Notes under the pieces: model-generated
Database searches by the model: none
Seen by the model: only the letters and a program-made list of their open reading frames with translations
Told to the model about the DNA's origin: nothing
In this document: positions 24,107 through 32,998 of the stretch, one piece after another
How positions within the stretch are numbered: position 1 is the stretch's first letter
Layout of the letters: every line of letters starts with the position of its first letter
Made by a program: the position numbers and the translations under genes
Origin: Lentisphaeria bacterium
Lineage (GTDB): Bacteria > Verrucomicrobiota > Lentisphaeria > Victivallales > Victivallaceae
Assembly: GCA_017628235.1 (NCBI GenBank)
Contig: JAGBZM010000037.1
Coordinates: 1-41,391, forward strand
Reading direction: 5' to 3'
DNA: 41,391 nucleotides

Positions 24107-25549
24107 TTATTCTCCAAGTTGTTTTTTCAATTCCGCAACGACCATGCCGGGATTGGCTTTGCCTTTGGTCAGTTTCATTACCTGTCCGACGAAAAACTGC
24201 AGAATTTTGCCGTTCCCGTCGCGGTATTCGGCCAATTGTTTGGGGAACTGGCCGAGAACTTCGGTGACCGCCCCGGAAATCGCAGAACTGTCACTGACCT
24301 GGGCCAAACCTTTTTCATTGATGATGGTGTCGGCATCTTTCCCGGAAGCAAACATCTCTGCGAACACATCTTTGGCGATCTTGCCATTGATTTTGCCGGA
24401 ATCTATGGCATTGATCAAAGTGGCCAGTGTTTCCGGAGTCACCGGGGATTGGCTGACCGGGATACCGGCTTCACCGGTGAGGGCAAGCAGTGAAGAGATG
24501 ATCCAGTTGGCTGCCTGTTTCGGTGTTTTTACCAGTTTGGCCGCCCGGTCAAAGTATGCCGCCAGCGATTTGTCAGCGGTGAGAACTTCGGCATCGTAGG
24601 CTGTCAGACCGTATTCAGTGCAGAAACGCTGACGTTTGGCTTCCGGCAATTCCGGCAGGGTGGCACGGATCGCTTCGATCTCTTCATCAGTGAATGTGAC
24701 CGGCATCAGATCCGGTTCCGGGAAGTAACGGTAGTCATGGGCCGACTCTTTGGTACGCATCAGGTAACTTTCGCCCCGGTCATCGTTCCAGCCGCGAGTT
24801 TCCTGACGGAGAGTTTCGCCCCGGTCGAGCAATTCGGCCTGACGGTCGATTTCGTATTCGATGGCACGGTGAACGGCCCGGAAGCTGTTGAGGTTTTTCA
24901 ATTCGATCTTGGTACCGAATTCCTTTTGACCGATCGGGCGCAGCGAGATATTCACATCGCACCGCATCTGTCCTTTTTCCATATCGCAGTCGCTGATCTC
25001 TCCGAAACGCATGATCTCTTTGAGACTGCACAAATAAGCATATGCTTCATCGGCACTGCGCAGATCCGGTTCACCGACGATCTCCATCAGCGGTACTCCG
25101 GCGCGGTTGTAATCCACTCCGGAATCGTGATGGAAGTGGGTGAGTTTGGCAACATCCTCCTCCAGATGGATACGGGTGATCCCCACATCTTTGTCCGGCA
25201 GGGCCTCTCCGGAAAATCCGGTTCCGGAAAGATGGATGGTCCCGTTGGTGCAGAAGGGCAGATCAAACTGGGATATCTGATAATTTTTGGGCATATCCGG
25301 ATAAAAATAGTTTTTCCGGTCGAATTTGCTGAATTTGGCGATTGTGCATCCGGTGAGCAATCCGGCTTTGACGGTGGCATAGATCGCTTCTTTGTTGGGA
25401 ACGGGCAGTACTCCGGGATAACCCATGCACACCGGACAGACATTGGTGTTGGGTTCGGCACCGAATTCATTGGCGCAGGAGCAGAACATTTTACTGGCAC
25501 TGCGTACCTGAGTGTGTACTTCCAGACCGATAACGGCTTCGTATTTCAT
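24107..25549 (-). CDS. gatB: Asp/Glu-tRNA amidotransferase subunit B
   Basis: This 480-aa protein is the kinase/amidotransfer subunit of GatCAB, which turns Glu-tRNA(Gln) and Asp-tRNA(Asn) into Gln- and Asn-tRNA. It starts MKYEAVIGLEVHTQV, with zinc cysteines in FCSCANEF and CPVCMGYPGVLP, then the phosphotransfer core GVPLMEIVGEPDLRS and KNLNSFRAVHRAIEYE. The C-terminal YqeY-like tRNA-binding domain ends in VGQVMKLTKGKANP. GatA and GatC are not in this window. An ATG five codons earlier (25564) is possible; neither has a strong Shine-Dalgarno. It leads an eight-gene run. Confidence 0.95.
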   Translation of the reverse strand: MKYEAVIGLEVHTQVRSASKMFCSCANEFGAEPNTNVCPVCMGYPGVLPVPNKEAIYATVKAGLLTGCTIAKFSKFDRKNYFYPDMPKNYQISQFDLPFCTNGTIHLSGTGFSGEALPDKDVGITRIHLEEDVAKLTHFHHDSGVDYNRAGVPLMEIVGEPDLRSADEAYAYLCSLKEIMRFGEISDCDMEKGQMRCDVNISLRPIGQKEFGTKIELKNLNSFRAVHRAIEYEIDRQAELLDRGETLRQETRGWNDDRGESYLMRTKESAHDYRYFPEPDLMPVTFTDEEIEAIRATLPELPEAKRQRFCTEYGLTAYDAEVLTADKSLAAYFDRAAKLVKTPKQAANWIISSLLALTGEAGIPVSQSPVTPETLATLINAIDSGKINGKIAKDVFAEMFASGKDADTIINEKGLAQVSDSSAISGAVTEVLGQFPKQLAEYRDGNGKILQFFVGQVMKLTKGKANPGMVVAELKKQLGE

Positions 25550-25596
25550 AATTTCTGTTTCCATTGAGTTTTCAGTTTTTATACAGTCATGTTATA

Positions 25597-25625
25597 AATA
25601 TATCACTTAAGAGTGCTTTTATCAA
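25597..25625 (-). promoter_or_regulatory. Candidate promoter of the gatB eight-gene run
   Basis: On the minus strand TTGATA (25620-25625), a 17-nt spacer, then TATATT (25597-25602), about 48 nt upstream of the gatB start. It directly follows the terminator of the upstream ABC gene. Confidence 0.55.
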
Positions 25626-25641
25626 CCTCAAACCCCTTAAA

Positions 25642-25658
25642 AACGGATAAAATCCGTT
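25642..25658 (-). terminator. Intrinsic terminator of the ABC transporter gene
   Basis: AACGGAT-AAA-ATCCGTT forms a seven-bp stem. On the minus strand it is followed by TTTAAGG and sits about 15 nt after the ABC transporter stop. Confidence 0.65.
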
Positions 25659-25673
25659 CTTCCTGACGGCTGC

Positions 25674-27341
25674 TTACAATCCGATGACCCGGTCACAGCA
25701 GTTTATGGCTGCCGGACGGTGGGAAATGATGATGATCGTCACTTTGCCGTTCAACTCGCGCAGCAGCTGGCAAAATGAATTTTCATTGGCGGCATCCAGC
25801 GCACTGGTGGCTTCATCGAATATGAGTAATTTTGCGTCCTGATACAACGCCCGGGCGATCCCGATGCGCTGCCGCTGGCCGCCGGAGAGGTTGCCTTGAG
25901 CAGTAATGAGATGATCCGGGGAAAAGTCCGGCAATCCGGCCAGAAGCAATGATTGAATGACTTTGGCATCATCGATTTCTCCGGGAGATTGTCCGAATGC
26001 GACATTTTCCCTTACTGTCGCTTCGAGCAGAAACACATTTTGCGGGACGATCCCCAGTTGTTTCCTCCAGGCCGACAGATCACTGAAAATATCTACTCCG
26101 CCTGCAGTTATTTTTCCGGACGAGGGCCGGAGCAGTCCGGTCAGCAGATCGGCCAGAGTACTTTTCCCCCGGCCGGAAGGACCGGTGATCGCTACCGAAG
26201 AACCCGGCGCAATGGTCAGTGAGAAGTTTTCCAGAACCGGCGGATGATCCTGATAGCCAAAGGTTATCCGGTCAAGGCACAACTCCTGTCCCGCATCGGC
26301 GGCGGTTCCGGATGGCGGCGGTTCCGGATGGCGGTCATGCAGCACATCACAGATCAACTGCAGCTGAGGCAGAGTCTGACGGATCAAGGTCAGATTGTAA
26401 TGACATCTGCTCAAGGCCGGCAATATCCGGCTGACCGCCGCTGTCAATATGGCAAATGTCAACAGGATCTGCGTTTTGTCCACTCCGGATATCAGCATGA
26501 TGCAAAAGGCTGCTCCGGCCAGCAGGATATAAGCCGATTCCAATACCAGTCTCGGCAGTTGCCCGAATGTGTAAAGTTTGCAGGCATAATTGTTTACACT
26601 GTTATATGCCTTGGCGAACCGATCCAGAAAAAACGCTTCTTTTGCCATGCTTTTGATCGTTTTTTCTCCCATGATCCCCGCCTGCCGTATACGGTTTTCT
26701 GTCAACGATTCCTGCAACATTTTCCTGCCGTATAACGAATTTATTTTACGGCCCAGAAGACCGGTCACGGCGGCGATCAGAAGCATGGAGATTATTCCGG
26801 AGATGGTTATCAGCGGGAAAAGAACGATCGCCATGAGCGAAATGATCCCGATAACCAGAAAATCAGCCAGCACCTGCATCGACGGCAGCAGTATCTGGTT
26901 GCCGACATCGGTCAGGCGGTTGAATATGTTGAAACAGTAATCCGGAGATAACCGGGAAAAATATTCGTAATCTGAATAGAGAAAACCGGAATAAAGCCGC
27001 CGGGCCAATTCGCTGCGTTTGGCGAACATAAACTTTGACTGCACATTGATTATCCATAACGCAAAGACATTTTTGCCCGCCAGCAGAATACCGATGGCAG
27101 AAACTGCCACTGCTACGCGCCACTTCTCCGGCAGACCGGGCAGAACAGCGGCAATAATACTTGAAAAATGCTGCCCCGCTTCACTTGCCGGCGAGAGAAA
27201 GAGAGTGGCCGCCCCCAGCAGAACTCCGATTCCGGCCAGTTCCATAAGGGCCGACACCGCCATCAGCAGCGCGATAAAGATGAATTTGCGCTTATCGTGC
27301 GGCGCAAAGAGCCAACGCAAATGCGAAATGAATGATCTCAT
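25674..27341 (-). CDS. ABC transporter, fused permease and ATPase (exporter/flippase type)
   Basis: This 555-aa half-transporter has six TM helices in residues ~15-310, then an ATPase domain: Walker A GPSGRGKST, Q-loop IVPQNVFLL, signature LSGGQRQR, Walker B LLIFDEATSALD and the H-loop IISHRP. It should work as a homodimer exporting or flipping a lipid-linked or other substrate. The arrangement resembles PglK/MsbA-like flippases, but the substrate cannot be read. It stands alone, with a terminator after it and a possible short ATGA-coupled ORF before it. Confidence 0.85.
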   Translation of the reverse strand: MRSFISHLRWLFAPHDKRKFIFIALLMAVSALMELAGIGVLLGAATLFLSPASEAGQHFSSIIAAVLPGLPEKWRVAVAVSAIGILLAGKNVFALWIINVQSKFMFAKRSELARRLYSGFLYSDYEYFSRLSPDYCFNIFNRLTDVGNQILLPSMQVLADFLVIGIISLMAIVLFPLITISGIISMLLIAAVTGLLGRKINSLYGRKMLQESLTENRIRQAGIMGEKTIKSMAKEAFFLDRFAKAYNSVNNYACKLYTFGQLPRLVLESAYILLAGAAFCIMLISGVDKTQILLTFAILTAAVSRILPALSRCHYNLTLIRQTLPQLQLICDVLHDRHPEPPPSGTAADAGQELCLDRITFGYQDHPPVLENFSLTIAPGSSVAITGPSGRGKSTLADLLTGLLRPSSGKITAGGVDIFSDLSAWRKQLGIVPQNVFLLEATVRENVAFGQSPGEIDDAKVIQSLLLAGLPDFSPDHLITAQGNLSGGQRQRIGIARALYQDAKLLIFDEATSALDAANENSFCQLLRELNGKVTIIIISHRPAAINCCDRVIGL

Positions 27342-27538
27342 AAAAATATTATTGCCTCATAGGTTGTGAATGTTTTTCCCCGGGGGCATATCGCAGGGGA
27401 ATTTCCCGGCAAATCAGCGGACACCGGTCCGGTCGGGTACGATAGTACACTCCCGTGCCGCTGCCTTGATTTACCGGCGATATTTTCCTGCACTGCATCC
27501 TCCGGATGGATCGAACCGTTATCAAGTATGCTTATCAT
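27338..27538 (-). CDS. Possible 66-aa ORF coupled to the ABC transporter
   Basis: An open frame of 66 codons ends in ATGA, where its stop overlaps the ABC transporter's start by four bases. That is a common coupling form in this window. The product resembles no family I know and has no TM helix or signal. No Shine-Dalgarno precedes its ATG. The overlap is the only positive evidence, and chance is a fair alternative. Confidence 0.25.
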   Translation of the reverse strand: MISILDNGSIHPEDAVQENIAGKSRQRHGSVLSYPTGPVSADLPGNSPAICPRGKTFTTYEAIIFL

Positions 27539-27749
27539 AATGCGTATGATATGCTTTGGGACTGCGATAAAAGTAATCTGCGCTCCAGAATGTAAGTTTT
27601 ACAAAATTTCGGATATTATCGTAAAAATATCCCCGAAAATAAGACGATTTAATAATATAAGTGCATTCAATGCTCTTTTCAAGTTGAAAAATCTTCTGCG
27701 GGAGATTACATTATAGATGTTACCATAAAAACAGTGGAGAAAATAGATC
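27342..27749. other. 408-bp intergenic region between divergent ABC and cysS genes
   Basis: This is the longest gap without a well-supported gene apart from the broken-gene region. It holds the doubtful 66-aa minus ORF, an inverted repeat (27611-27617 GGATATT and 27626-27632 AATATCC, with outer TTTC/GAAA), and the cysS promoter candidate. A 116-aa plus-strand ORF (27366-27716) overlaps all of these and looks non-coding. Confidence 0.6.
27684..27712 (+). promoter_or_regulatory. Candidate promoter of cysS
   Basis: TTGAAA (27684-27689), a 17-nt spacer, then TACATT (27707-27712), 37 nt before the cysS ATG. GTGGAG at ~27733 is the ribosome-binding site. Confidence 0.45.
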
Positions 27750-29162
27750 ATGGAATTGCGTTTTTTCAATACGATGGAACGGCGGCAGATGGCTTTTGAA
27801 CCCCTTACCGCCGGTTGTGCCAGAATGTACACCTGCGGGCCGACGGTTTACAATTTTGCCCATATCGGTAATTTCCGGGCTTATGTCTTCGAGGATATTC
27901 TGCGCCGGACTCTGGAGTATTTCGGTTATTCGGTCACTCAGGTGATGAATCTTACGGATGTGGATGACAAGACCATCCGGGATTCACGGAAAGAATCCCT
28001 GCCGTTGCGGGAATTTACCGCCAGATACAAACAGGCCTTCTTTGAAGATATCAAACAGTTGAAAATCGAACCGGCCGAAGTTTATCCGGCTGCTACCGAC
28101 CATATTCCGGAAATGATCGCTCTGATCCAGACCTTGATGGACAAAGGTTTTGCTTATCAGGCGCAGGATAAGTGCATCTATTTCTCCATTGACAAATTCA
28201 AAGATTACGGCAAACTGGCCCGGATCGACCGGGAGAACCAGCGTGACGGGGTGCGTATTGCCACTGATGAATATGCCAAAGATGCAGTGGGTGACTTTGC
28301 CTTGTGGAAGGCGTGGGACGAGGCCGACGGCGATGTTTTCTGGGAGAGTCCCTGGGGCCGGGGCCGTCCGGGCTGGCATATCGAATGCAGTGCCATGTCC
28401 ATGAAATATCTGGGAGAATCTTTTGATATTCATACCGGCGGGGTGGATAATATGTTTCCGCATCACGAGGATGAGATCGCCCAGAGCGAGAGTGCCACCG
28501 GCAAAAAGTGGGTCAATTACTGGCTGCATTGTGAACACCTGATGGTGGATGGTACCAAAATGTCCAAATCGCTGGGCAATTTTTATACGTTGCGTGATCT
28601 GCAGAATAAGGGCTGGAACGGACGGGAGATCCGTTGGGTGCTGGTGGGAGCGCATTACCGCAAGAAACTGAATTTCACCATCGATGCTCTCGGACAGGCA
28701 CGTGAAACGCTCGGCAAGTTTGATGCATTATTTGACCGGTTACGCAAGATCACTGTCCCCGGTGACGGTTCGGAAGCTGCCGGTTTGATCGCAGATACCA
28801 AAGATGCCTTTGCCGGTGCGTTGGCCGATGATTTGAATATCGCTCCGGCTCTGGCGGCGGCGTTTGAACTTATGCGCGGAGCCAACCGGTTGGCTGATAA
28901 CGGCACTCTTTCGCAGAACGGAGCAGCCGCGATACTTGCTGCATTCCGGGATTTTGACCGGGTGATCGGCTGTTTTGAAGTTGATGCAGTTCGCGGCGGC
29001 GGGGAGATCCCGGCTGAAGTGACGGCGTTGGCGGAAGCCCGTGCCGAAGCGCGTAAAGCCAAAAACTTCGCTGAAAGCGACCGGCTCCGGGATGAATTGA
29101 CCAAACTCGGTTATGCGGTCAAAGATGTTCCCGGCGGTCAGTGGGAGTTGAAAAAACTCTGA
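27750..29162 (+). CDS. cysS: Cysteinyl-tRNA synthetase
   Basis: This 470-aa class I synthetase attaches cysteine to tRNA-Cys. The HIGH-type motif is YTCGPTVYNFAHIGNFRAY, which includes the first zinc cysteine. Others are DKTI, WHIECSAMS, GGVDNMFPHHEDEIAQSE, and the KMSKSLGN signature. A C-terminal helical domain contains ARKAKNFAESDRLRDEL. It is a single-gene unit with its own promoter and terminators. Confidence 0.97.
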   Translation: MELRFFNTMERRQMAFEPLTAGCARMYTCGPTVYNFAHIGNFRAYVFEDILRRTLEYFGYSVTQVMNLTDVDDKTIRDSRKESLPLREFTARYKQAFFEDIKQLKIEPAEVYPAATDHIPEMIALIQTLMDKGFAYQAQDKCIYFSIDKFKDYGKLARIDRENQRDGVRIATDEYAKDAVGDFALWKAWDEADGDVFWESPWGRGRPGWHIECSAMSMKYLGESFDIHTGGVDNMFPHHEDEIAQSESATGKKWVNYWLHCEHLMVDGTKMSKSLGNFYTLRDLQNKGWNGREIRWVLVGAHYRKKLNFTIDALGQARETLGKFDALFDRLRKITVPGDGSEAAGLIADTKDAFAGALADDLNIAPALAAAFELMRGANRLADNGTLSQNGAAAILAAFRDFDRVIGCFEVDAVRGGGEIPAEVTALAEARAEARKAKNFAESDRLRDELTKLGYAVKDVPGGQWELKKL

Positions 29163-29208
29163 ATCATTTATGAAGCCGCTTCCGGCGGCAGACCGGATAT
29201 TTTTTACG

Positions 29209-29234
29209 GGTTCGCTATCAACCGGTAGCGAACC
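29209..29234 (+). terminator. Intrinsic terminator of cysS
   Basis: GGTTCGCTA-TCAACCGG-TAGCGAACC forms a nine-bp stem followed by TGTAGTTTTATCC. It is 46 nt past the cysS stop. A smaller GCCGC/GCGGC hairpin (29174-29188) and TTTTATCC-GCA-GGATAAAA (29240-29258) flank it. Confidence 0.6.
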
Positions 29235-29262
29235 TGTAGTTTTATCCGCAGGATAAAATAAA

Positions 29263-29295
29263 AATCCCGGCCACTTGTGGAGAGTGGCCGGGATT
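29263..29295. terminator. Bidirectional terminator between cysS and hydA
   Basis: AATCCCGGCCACT and AGTGGCCGGGATT form a perfect 13-bp stem around TGTGGAG. On the plus strand GATTTTAATT follows. On the minus strand TTTATTTTATCC follows. It lies 17 nt after the hydA stop, so it should end the hydrogenase transcript. Confidence 0.8.
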
Positions 29296-29312
29296 GATTT
29301 TAATTGCAACTA

Positions 29313-31055
29313 TTACTTTTCGTGATAGTTGGTGTGCAGCAGGTGATGAGCCTTTTCGCTGCCCGGAGTGCCGAGATACTCTTCATAGAGTTTCTTGATA
29401 TCGGCATTCTCATGTGAAAGACGCAGAGTTTTGCCTTCATCTTCAGTATAAAGGCCTTTCATGCGCTTTTCAAGCAGCGCGGTATCACCGTGCAGGAAGG
29501 GCTGTCCGCCGCCGTTGATACAACCGCCGGGGCAGGCCATGATTTCGATCGCCTGGAAGCGATCCGGGTTCTTACGAACTTCATCCAGGACTTTTCTGGC
29601 ATTGCCCAGACCGGAGCAGACCGCCACATTGATGCTTTTGCCCGGAGCAATTTCGACTTTGGCCTCTTTGATGCCGTCCAGACCGCGAACTGCGCGGAAG
29701 TTGATGGCGTCGCCTTCGAGGTTTTTGCCGTTGAGCATGAAGTAGACGGAACGGCAGGCTGCTTCAAGCACACCGCCGGTGACACCGAAAATGTCGGCGG
29801 CACCGCTGGATTCACCCAACGGACTGTCAAATTTGTCATCATCCATGTTGGCCAGATTGACGCCGGCTTCACGGAACATTTTGCACAATTCGCGGGTGGT
29901 TACCACATAGTCCACATCGCGGACGCCGTTGGGGGCAAATTCCGGACGGGCGGCTTCATATTTTTTCGCCTGACAGGGCATGATGGAAACGACGATCAAA
30001 TCTTCCGGTTTGACTCCGATCTTTTCGGCATAATAGCTCTTGGCGATCGCACCGAACATCTGCTGCGGAGATTTGCAGCTGGAAGGAATGTGGAGCAGAT
30101 CCGGATAGTTATGTTCGATGAAGTTGATCCATCCCGGGCAGCAGCTGGTAAGAATCGGCAGATTCTTTCCGGCTTTGATCCGTTCAACGATCTCATTGCC
30201 CTCTTCCATAATGGTGAGGTCAGCGGAGAAGTTGGTATCGAAAACCTTATCAAATCCCAATGCCCGCAGACCGGCGACCAGTTTTCCGGTTACCGGGGCG
30301 CCGGCCTCAAAACCGAATTCCTGACCGACTGCCACGCGGACCGCCGGAGCAGTCTGCACGATGACAGTTTTCGCCGGATTGTTGATCGCGGCCCAGACTT
30401 TTTTCACATAGCTGATACCGGTGATGGCACCGACGGGGCAGACATTGACGCACTGTCCGCAGAAGGTACAGTTGGTATCGGCCAGCGGGATCATGCTGGC
30501 AGTGCCGACTTTGGCGGAGAATCCGCGACCGTTGCCGGTCAGGGCTCCGACAGTCTGAACGTTGTTGCAAACTGTTTCGCAGCGGCGGCACATGATGCAT
30601 TTGGACAAATCACGCATGATCGCTTCGCTGGAATCATCCACTGCAAAGCGGTTTTTTGCGCCGGAGAAAGCGATTTCCTGAATACCGAATTCAGCGGCGA
30701 GCATCCGCAATTCGCAATCCTGGCTCTTGGCACAGGTAAGGCACTGCTGCGGGTGGTCGCTGAGCATCAGTTCCAACACCGTACGGCGGGCATTGAGCGC
30801 GCGCTGACTGTTGGTGTGGACAACCATGCCCTCCATTACCGGAGTGGCGCAGGCGGGAGCGAGGTTGCGGCGGCGTTCGACTTCGACCACGCAGATACGG
30901 CAGCTGGCCGGCTTATTGGAAATACCGCAGCCGAGTTTGTCGCAGTAGCAGAGGGTCGGAATATTGATATTGAGCTTGCGGGCTGCGTCCAGAATAGTGG
31001 AGCCGGCGGGAACCGTTACCTGCTTGCCGTTGATGGTAAGATTGACATTGTTCAT
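29313..31055 (-). CDS. hydA: [FeFe] hydrogenase catalytic subunit
   Basis: This 580-aa protein has an N-terminal [2Fe-2S] ferredoxin domain (~1-75), a His-Cys [4Fe-4S] domain (CLTCAKSQDCELRML), two [4Fe-4S] clusters (CIMCRRCETVCN; CTFCGQCVNVCPVGAI), and the H-cluster domain with TSCCPGWINF, IMPCQAKKYE and ACPGGCINGGGQP. The C-terminal small-subunit segment (LYEEYLGTPGSEKAHHLLHT) is fused. It produces or consumes H2. With the NuoF- and NuoE-like subunits upstream it forms an NAD-linked, probably bifurcating group A3-type complex. The start was moved from 31124 to the ATG at 31055, after AAAGGA, because the longer frame lies inside hydB. Maturases HydEFG are not in this window. Confidence 0.95.
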   Translation of the reverse strand: MNNVNLTINGKQVTVPAGSTILDAARKLNINIPTLCYCDKLGCGISNKPASCRICVVEVERRRNLAPACATPVMEGMVVHTNSQRALNARRTVLELMLSDHPQQCLTCAKSQDCELRMLAAEFGIQEIAFSGAKNRFAVDDSSEAIMRDLSKCIMCRRCETVCNNVQTVGALTGNGRGFSAKVGTASMIPLADTNCTFCGQCVNVCPVGAITGISYVKKVWAAINNPAKTVIVQTAPAVRVAVGQEFGFEAGAPVTGKLVAGLRALGFDKVFDTNFSADLTIMEEGNEIVERIKAGKNLPILTSCCPGWINFIEHNYPDLLHIPSSCKSPQQMFGAIAKSYYAEKIGVKPEDLIVVSIMPCQAKKYEAARPEFAPNGVRDVDYVVTTRELCKMFREAGVNLANMDDDKFDSPLGESSGAADIFGVTGGVLEAACRSVYFMLNGKNLEGDAINFRAVRGLDGIKEAKVEIAPGKSINVAVCSGLGNARKVLDEVRKNPDRFQAIEIMACPGGCINGGGQPFLHGDTALLEKRMKGLYTEDEGKTLRLSHENADIKKLYEEYLGTPGSEKAHHLLHTNYHEK

Positions 31056-31063
31056 GGTTGGAT

Positions 31064-32995
31064 TCATCCTTTGACAATCGCTTTTTTGGGACAGCCGTCG
31101 ATACAGGCACCGCATTTGATGCATTTGGCCGGATCGATGACATGTTTCTGTTTGATTTCGCCTTCGATAGCTCCCACCGGGCAGAAACGTTTACACTTGG
31201 TACAACCGATACAGACATCGGTGATCGTCAGGGTATAAAGTTTCGGGCAGGTGCCGGCCGGACATTTTTTATCCACGACGTGAGCCATATACTCATCGCG
31301 GAAGTAACGCAGCGTACTGAGAATCGGGTTCGGCGCAGTCTGGCCGAGTCCGCAGAGCGCAGTGTCAGTGATGGTTTTGGCCAGAGATTCAAGCTCATCG
31401 AGCATTTCGACCGTACCATTGCCGTCGCAGATTTTTTCCAGCATTTCGAGCATACGGCGGGTACCGATACGGCAGGGGGTGCATTTGCCGCAGGACTCAT
31501 CTTTGGTGAAGTCCAGATAGAATTTAGCCATTGCGGGCATGCAGTCTTTGTCGCTCAATACGATCATACCGCCGGAACCCATCATCGAACCGATTTTGGA
31601 CAGATTGCCGTAATCGATGGGGGTATCGAGGTTCTCTTTGGTGATACAACCGCCGGAAGGTCCGCCGGTCTGGACCGCTTTGAATTCTCTGCCGCCGGAA
31701 ATTCCGCCGCCGATCTCATAAATGATTTCGCGCAGAGTGGTTCCCATCGGGACTTCGACCAGACCGACGTTGTTGATCTGTCCGGCCAGAGCGAATACTT
31801 TGGTACCGCTGTTGCCGCTGATGGTGCGTTTGAAGTTGCCGTTTTCATCAAATTCAGGCTGCCAGTTACCGATTTTGGCGTACCAGGCGGCACCATTGTT
31901 AATGATGACCGGGATGGAAGCATAAGTTTCCACGTTGTTGACGTTGGTGCTGCAGCCCCAGTAACCGCCGCCGATGTTGGCCGGGAAGGGCGGTTTGGTA
32001 GTCGGTTCGCCGCGCATACCCTCCATCGAGTGGATCAACGCAGTTTCCTCACCGCAGACGAATGCTCCGGCACCGAGTTTGATATCAATGTCAAAGCAGA
32101 AATCAGTACCCATGATGTTTTTGCCGAGCAGACCAGCTTCGCGGGCCTGTTCGATCGCCAACTGCAGACGGTTGACAGCCAGCGGATATTCCGCGCGGAT
32201 GTAGACCAGACCCTGCTGGGCACCGATCGCGTAAGCACCGATGGCCATTGCTTCGATGATGCTGTGCGGGTCACCTTCCATGATGGAACGGTCCATGAAT
32301 GCTCCGGGGTCACCTTCATCGGCGTTGCAGACGATATATTTTTCATCAGCTTTCACACCGGCGGCGATCTTCCATTTCATACCGGTGGGGAAGCCGGCAC
32401 CGCCGCGTCCGCAGATACCGGAATTGAGCACTTCCTGGACAACTTCATCGGTGGTCATGCTGAAAAGACATTTGCTCAATGCTTTGTAACCGTCATGGGC
32501 GATGTACTCTTCGATATCTTCCGGATTGAGCAGACCGCAGTTGCGCAGGGAGATACGCTGCTGTTTGGCGTAGAAGGACATTTTGGCATAATCCTGAACG
32601 CGCTCTTTGAGTAGCGGTTCGACGAAAAGGAGTCTTTCGACGATCTGCTTGTTGACGATGTGGCTTTCGACGATTTCTTTGGCATCATCGGGAGTGACCT
32701 GTACATAAAAGACATTGTCCGGCATGACCTTGACGATCGGGCCCTGGGCGCAGAAACCGAAACAGCCGGTCTGCACGACCCGGACATCATTTTCCAGACC
32801 GTTTTCTTTGATGTACTTGTTGAGATTATCCATCAGCTCCTGGGCGTTGGAAGCATGGCATCCGGTACCGCCGCAGCAGAGGATATCTTTTTTGGCAGAA
32901 TTGATGTCGTGGACATCGGTGCAGCGGAGGACAAGTTTGCCTTTGGCTGCGTTGAAAGCATTTACCAATGCTTCCCGTGAATCGATCTTATTCAT
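31064..32995 (-). CDS. hydB: Hydrogenase diaphorase subunit HydB (NuoF-like)
   Basis: This 643-aa protein has an N-terminal thioredoxin-like [2Fe-2S] domain (CCGGTGCHASN; QTGCFGFCAQGP), then the NuoF core with the NADH/FMN motif GRGGAGFPTGMKW, VCNADEGDPG, and the [4Fe-4S] site SCGKCTPCRIGTRR. Two C-terminal [4Fe-4S] clusters follow (CIGCTKCKRFCPVGAI; CIKCGACIDGCPKKAI). It is the NAD(H)-binding and bifurcating subunit in HydABC complexes. It lies three bases after hydC, and hydA follows nine bases after it. Confidence 0.95.
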   Translation of the reverse strand: MNKIDSREALVNAFNAAKGKLVLRCTDVHDINSAKKDILCCGGTGCHASNAQELMDNLNKYIKENGLENDVRVVQTGCFGFCAQGPIVKVMPDNVFYVQVTPDDAKEIVESHIVNKQIVERLLFVEPLLKERVQDYAKMSFYAKQQRISLRNCGLLNPEDIEEYIAHDGYKALSKCLFSMTTDEVVQEVLNSGICGRGGAGFPTGMKWKIAAGVKADEKYIVCNADEGDPGAFMDRSIMEGDPHSIIEAMAIGAYAIGAQQGLVYIRAEYPLAVNRLQLAIEQAREAGLLGKNIMGTDFCFDIDIKLGAGAFVCGEETALIHSMEGMRGEPTTKPPFPANIGGGYWGCSTNVNNVETYASIPVIINNGAAWYAKIGNWQPEFDENGNFKRTISGNSGTKVFALAGQINNVGLVEVPMGTTLREIIYEIGGGISGGREFKAVQTGGPSGGCITKENLDTPIDYGNLSKIGSMMGSGGMIVLSDKDCMPAMAKFYLDFTKDESCGKCTPCRIGTRRMLEMLEKICDGNGTVEMLDELESLAKTITDTALCGLGQTAPNPILSTLRYFRDEYMAHVVDKKCPAGTCPKLYTLTITDVCIGCTKCKRFCPVGAIEGEIKQKHVIDPAKCIKCGACIDGCPKKAIVKG

Positions 32996-32998
32996 AAC

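Noticed and set aside
27366-27716. 116-codon plus-strand ORF upstream of cysS
   Set aside because: It covers the cysS promoter candidate and an inverted repeat, has no ribosome-binding site, and the product looks random.
30001-30015. Gln in MPCQAKK as a damaged H-cluster motif
   Set aside because: That position varies in the family (MPCxxKK). The ligand cysteines are all present.
29490-31238. 582-codon plus-strand ORF opposite hydA
   Set aside because: It is antisense to a hydrogenase gene with full domain structure, and its product shows no family features. Long antisense frames arise here from codon bias.
31058-32614. 518-codon plus-strand ORF opposite hydB
   Set aside because: Antisense shadow of a well-supported NuoF-like gene.
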